DNA of 64,000 nt from Kryptolebias marmoratus (taxonomy: Eukaryota; Chordata; Actinopteri; Cyprinodontiformes; Rivulidae): NCBI RefSeq assembly GCF_001649575.2, contig NC_051445.1, forward strand, positions 10,483,180 through 10,547,179. The letters run 5' to 3'. The notes beneath the pieces are model-generated. The model searched no databases, was not told where the DNA came from, and was given only the letters and a program-made list of their open reading frames with translations. Shown one piece after another: positions 61,941-64,000 of this stretch; position 1 is the first letter of the stretch, and each line of letters opens with the position of its first letter. The translations under genes were made by a program, and so were the position numbers.

Positions 61941-62168
61941 TACCTTGGTGTGCAAAGGGACGGCACGTTATCTTCTTGACTGGATTTGTTTTGACTTCTT
62001 CAGAGAATTAAATTTTTAGGCAGATTTCGTCTCGTTTGGAACTGACCAAGAAATAACGACGGCGCTGAAACATGTTGGTCGGAACGATGACATCTGTGAC
62101 TGTAATGTTCTCAAATGTGCCAAAACAATCTTTGTGTATTAACTCTGGACTGAATGTTGGTTAGACTC

Positions 62169-62202
<34 letters not shown>

Positions 62203-64000
62203 GGGCCTGCAGTAACCTGACATGCCAGGTGGTTTGTTACACACAACCATCTGGGAAGTTTTCATTGGAAAAGGGGTTTTAAAAGGGCCTTAAAAAATAA
62301 AATAAAACCTTGGCACACGACTGGACGACCCATCTGTCGGTCATCCATCGCAGATCAGCTTCAACCAATCAGATCAGCAGAGTGAAGCTAGTTCGTCAAA
62401 TCCTTCGTAGCGATTAGAAGAAATGTTTCCCTGAGTTTTAACAAAGCATTTAAACGAAAAACAAAATTCACCCGTGATCATACGACAAATGCAATTCCAG
62501 CATCTATGTTCATTTATTTAAAGGTCACAACTGGGACAGTAATTAAATCTGAAACTTGCCTGATTGGTTTTTACTTGCCTGGCAAGTTTGATTGGTCTTT
62601 TCCAAAAAATTGTCTCAGATCTCAAAGTGAAAGTGTCGGGGCAGCCGTGGGCCTTTAAAGCAGGTAAATAAGTCTTTTCAGCTGTCTGTAGAATCCTCCA
62701 CCTTGCATTTACGCTACTGAGTCAGTCTCCTTTTCCCTCCTGCTTTCACTTGCAAGGAAAAAAAAAAAAAAAAAAAAAAGTGAAGAGAGAGCGGCAATTG
62801 AATTTCCTCTCTGCGCGTCGTGTGGAATATGAAAAAGTGCAGGGCCACACCGAGCGCAGCCTTGATCCAATCCTCCGCCCTTCCTCCTTCTGTGCACTCG
62901 TCTCCAGCGCCCCATCCACTCCATTCCTGGAATAAATTATTTTACTTGTTCTCGGTCCGCAGGATTTTTATCTGCCTCTGTGGCGCTCGGCTCCTGTCCC
63001 CGTGGAGAGCCCCGATGAACGTGTCGGGGGGGCTCACACCCTCTGATCATCCCCGGCTCTGAGCGCCTTTAGATCCACACCAGCCTTTGGAATAATTCAG
63101 AAGAGAGAATACGTCTGGATCTCCTTTTCTTCTCTTTCCTCACTCACAAACTTCTCAGAAAGAGAAAAAAACCACACATTTCCACCCATCTTTGTGGAGG
63201 AGGGAAAGAAAAAAAGCTGTCAGCGTTTCTACTTGTTCAGATTAATGACGACATTTAAGAACAGTGAACAGTTTCAGACATCTTTAATTCGTCCGGGAGC
63301 ATCCATTCAGCCATAAAAGGAGGAAAAAAGGAGCTTGGTGGCGTGTTAGTGAGCTTGTGATTATGGCGAAAACCTGCAAATGAATGATTATTTTTTTATA
63401 ATTGGAGTCTCGGTCGGGGAAAATTGAGGGTTTGACCCGGCCCTACTTAAGATTTGGACCCTTCAAAAAGAAATAAAAACAACTTAAATCTTTAAAGAGG
63501 CTAATTTGGTTTAGATTCAAATTTTCAGCTCGTTTATTTATCCTGCAGGAGTTTAATTATAANATAATCCATATTACCAGTCATCATGCATTTCACATTT
63601 TCTTTCCCATGCATGTGTTTACAAATGTAAGAATCTTTTGTTGCAATTTTGGATCCTTCTAAAACGGATTATATCAACTCTCATATGTGAATAAATGCCA
63701 CAACTCAAACTGACCCGAATTATTAAGGAAATATTCAAATTCATGCATCTTTTCCTTTTCGGGTTTTTGAATTAAACTCTGCTAACCTTTGTAGCTTTCG
63801 CCTTAAGTTTAGGAGTTTAGCTAACTCACGTTGGCCAAGCTGCCATTTTCTTAAAAAAAAAACATTTCTGAACTAATGATTCCTTTTAGAAGCGTTTTCT
63901 ACTATTCGCCAAAACTGCCCCATCAAAGACGAATGGAAAATTATTTTTAAAACGCACAAGTAGCAACAAATGTCTACAGATCTCTCCTAATTATTTGCAC
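61941..64000. other. Non-coding stretch at right edge, nothing recognised
   Basis: Contains a TG microsatellite (62171-62200), a poly-A (62759-62779), a somewhat GC-rich patch (about 62800-63065) and a lone N at 63563. No coding exon was recognised. Confidence 0.4.

Overview
The window is teleost fish genomic DNA. It holds one recognisable protein-coding gene, in pieces, on the minus strand. Thirteen exons between 28489 and 3639 encode about 813 residues of an ionotropic NMDA-type glutamate receptor GluN2 subunit. Residue choices at subtype-diagnostic places (such as [24 protein letters not shown] and [13 protein letters not shown]) fit GluN2D best, so I call it grin2d. I cannot say which teleost duplicate it is. 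Fish origin is inferred from the interspersed repeats, the abundant CA/TG microsatellites and the moderate intron sizes. This is eukaryotic DNA; operons, ribosome-binding sites and CRISPR arrays do not apply.

Layout, read in the gene's direction (right to left). About 30.9-64 kb is upstream of the first coding exon and contains no recognised gene. It is a mix of transposon remnants, simple repeats and unassigned sequence. A GC-rich, triplet-repeat-rich and gap-broken stretch at about 51.3-52.6 kb is a weak candidate for the promoter or 5' UTR exon. From 28489 to 20619 lie the signal peptide and amino-terminal domain exons (1-5). From 12503 to 9578 lie the S1 half of the ligand-binding domain exons (6-8). 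From 7913 to 6592 lie the channel exons (M1, then M2 pore loop and M3). From 6228 to 3639 lies most of S2. The exon with M4 and the long C-terminal tail exon are not in 1-3638 and must lie beyond coordinate 1.

The joined exons keep phase throughout. Glutamate-contact residues, the pore Asn and the SYTANLAAF gate motif are all intact, so this looks like a functional gene. Peculiarities are a GC-AG intron after exon 7, a 92-bp intron inside S2, and introns that appear to split exons I recall as single in mammalian GRIN2A/2B.

The rest is mobile-element debris. It includes hAT-type elements with 8-bp target duplications, a family of long inverted-repeat elements in four copies (one split by a hAT insertion), a widespread unclassified repeat in at least eight copies, tRNA-derived SINEs, a Tc1/mariner remnant, a non-LTR retrotransposon remnant, and three ancient tandem copies of a roughly 380-bp unit. 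Near-exact sequence on both sides of a single N at 7522 looks like an assembly artefact. I found no convincing undescribed molecular system; the most useful leads concern gene structure and repeat families.
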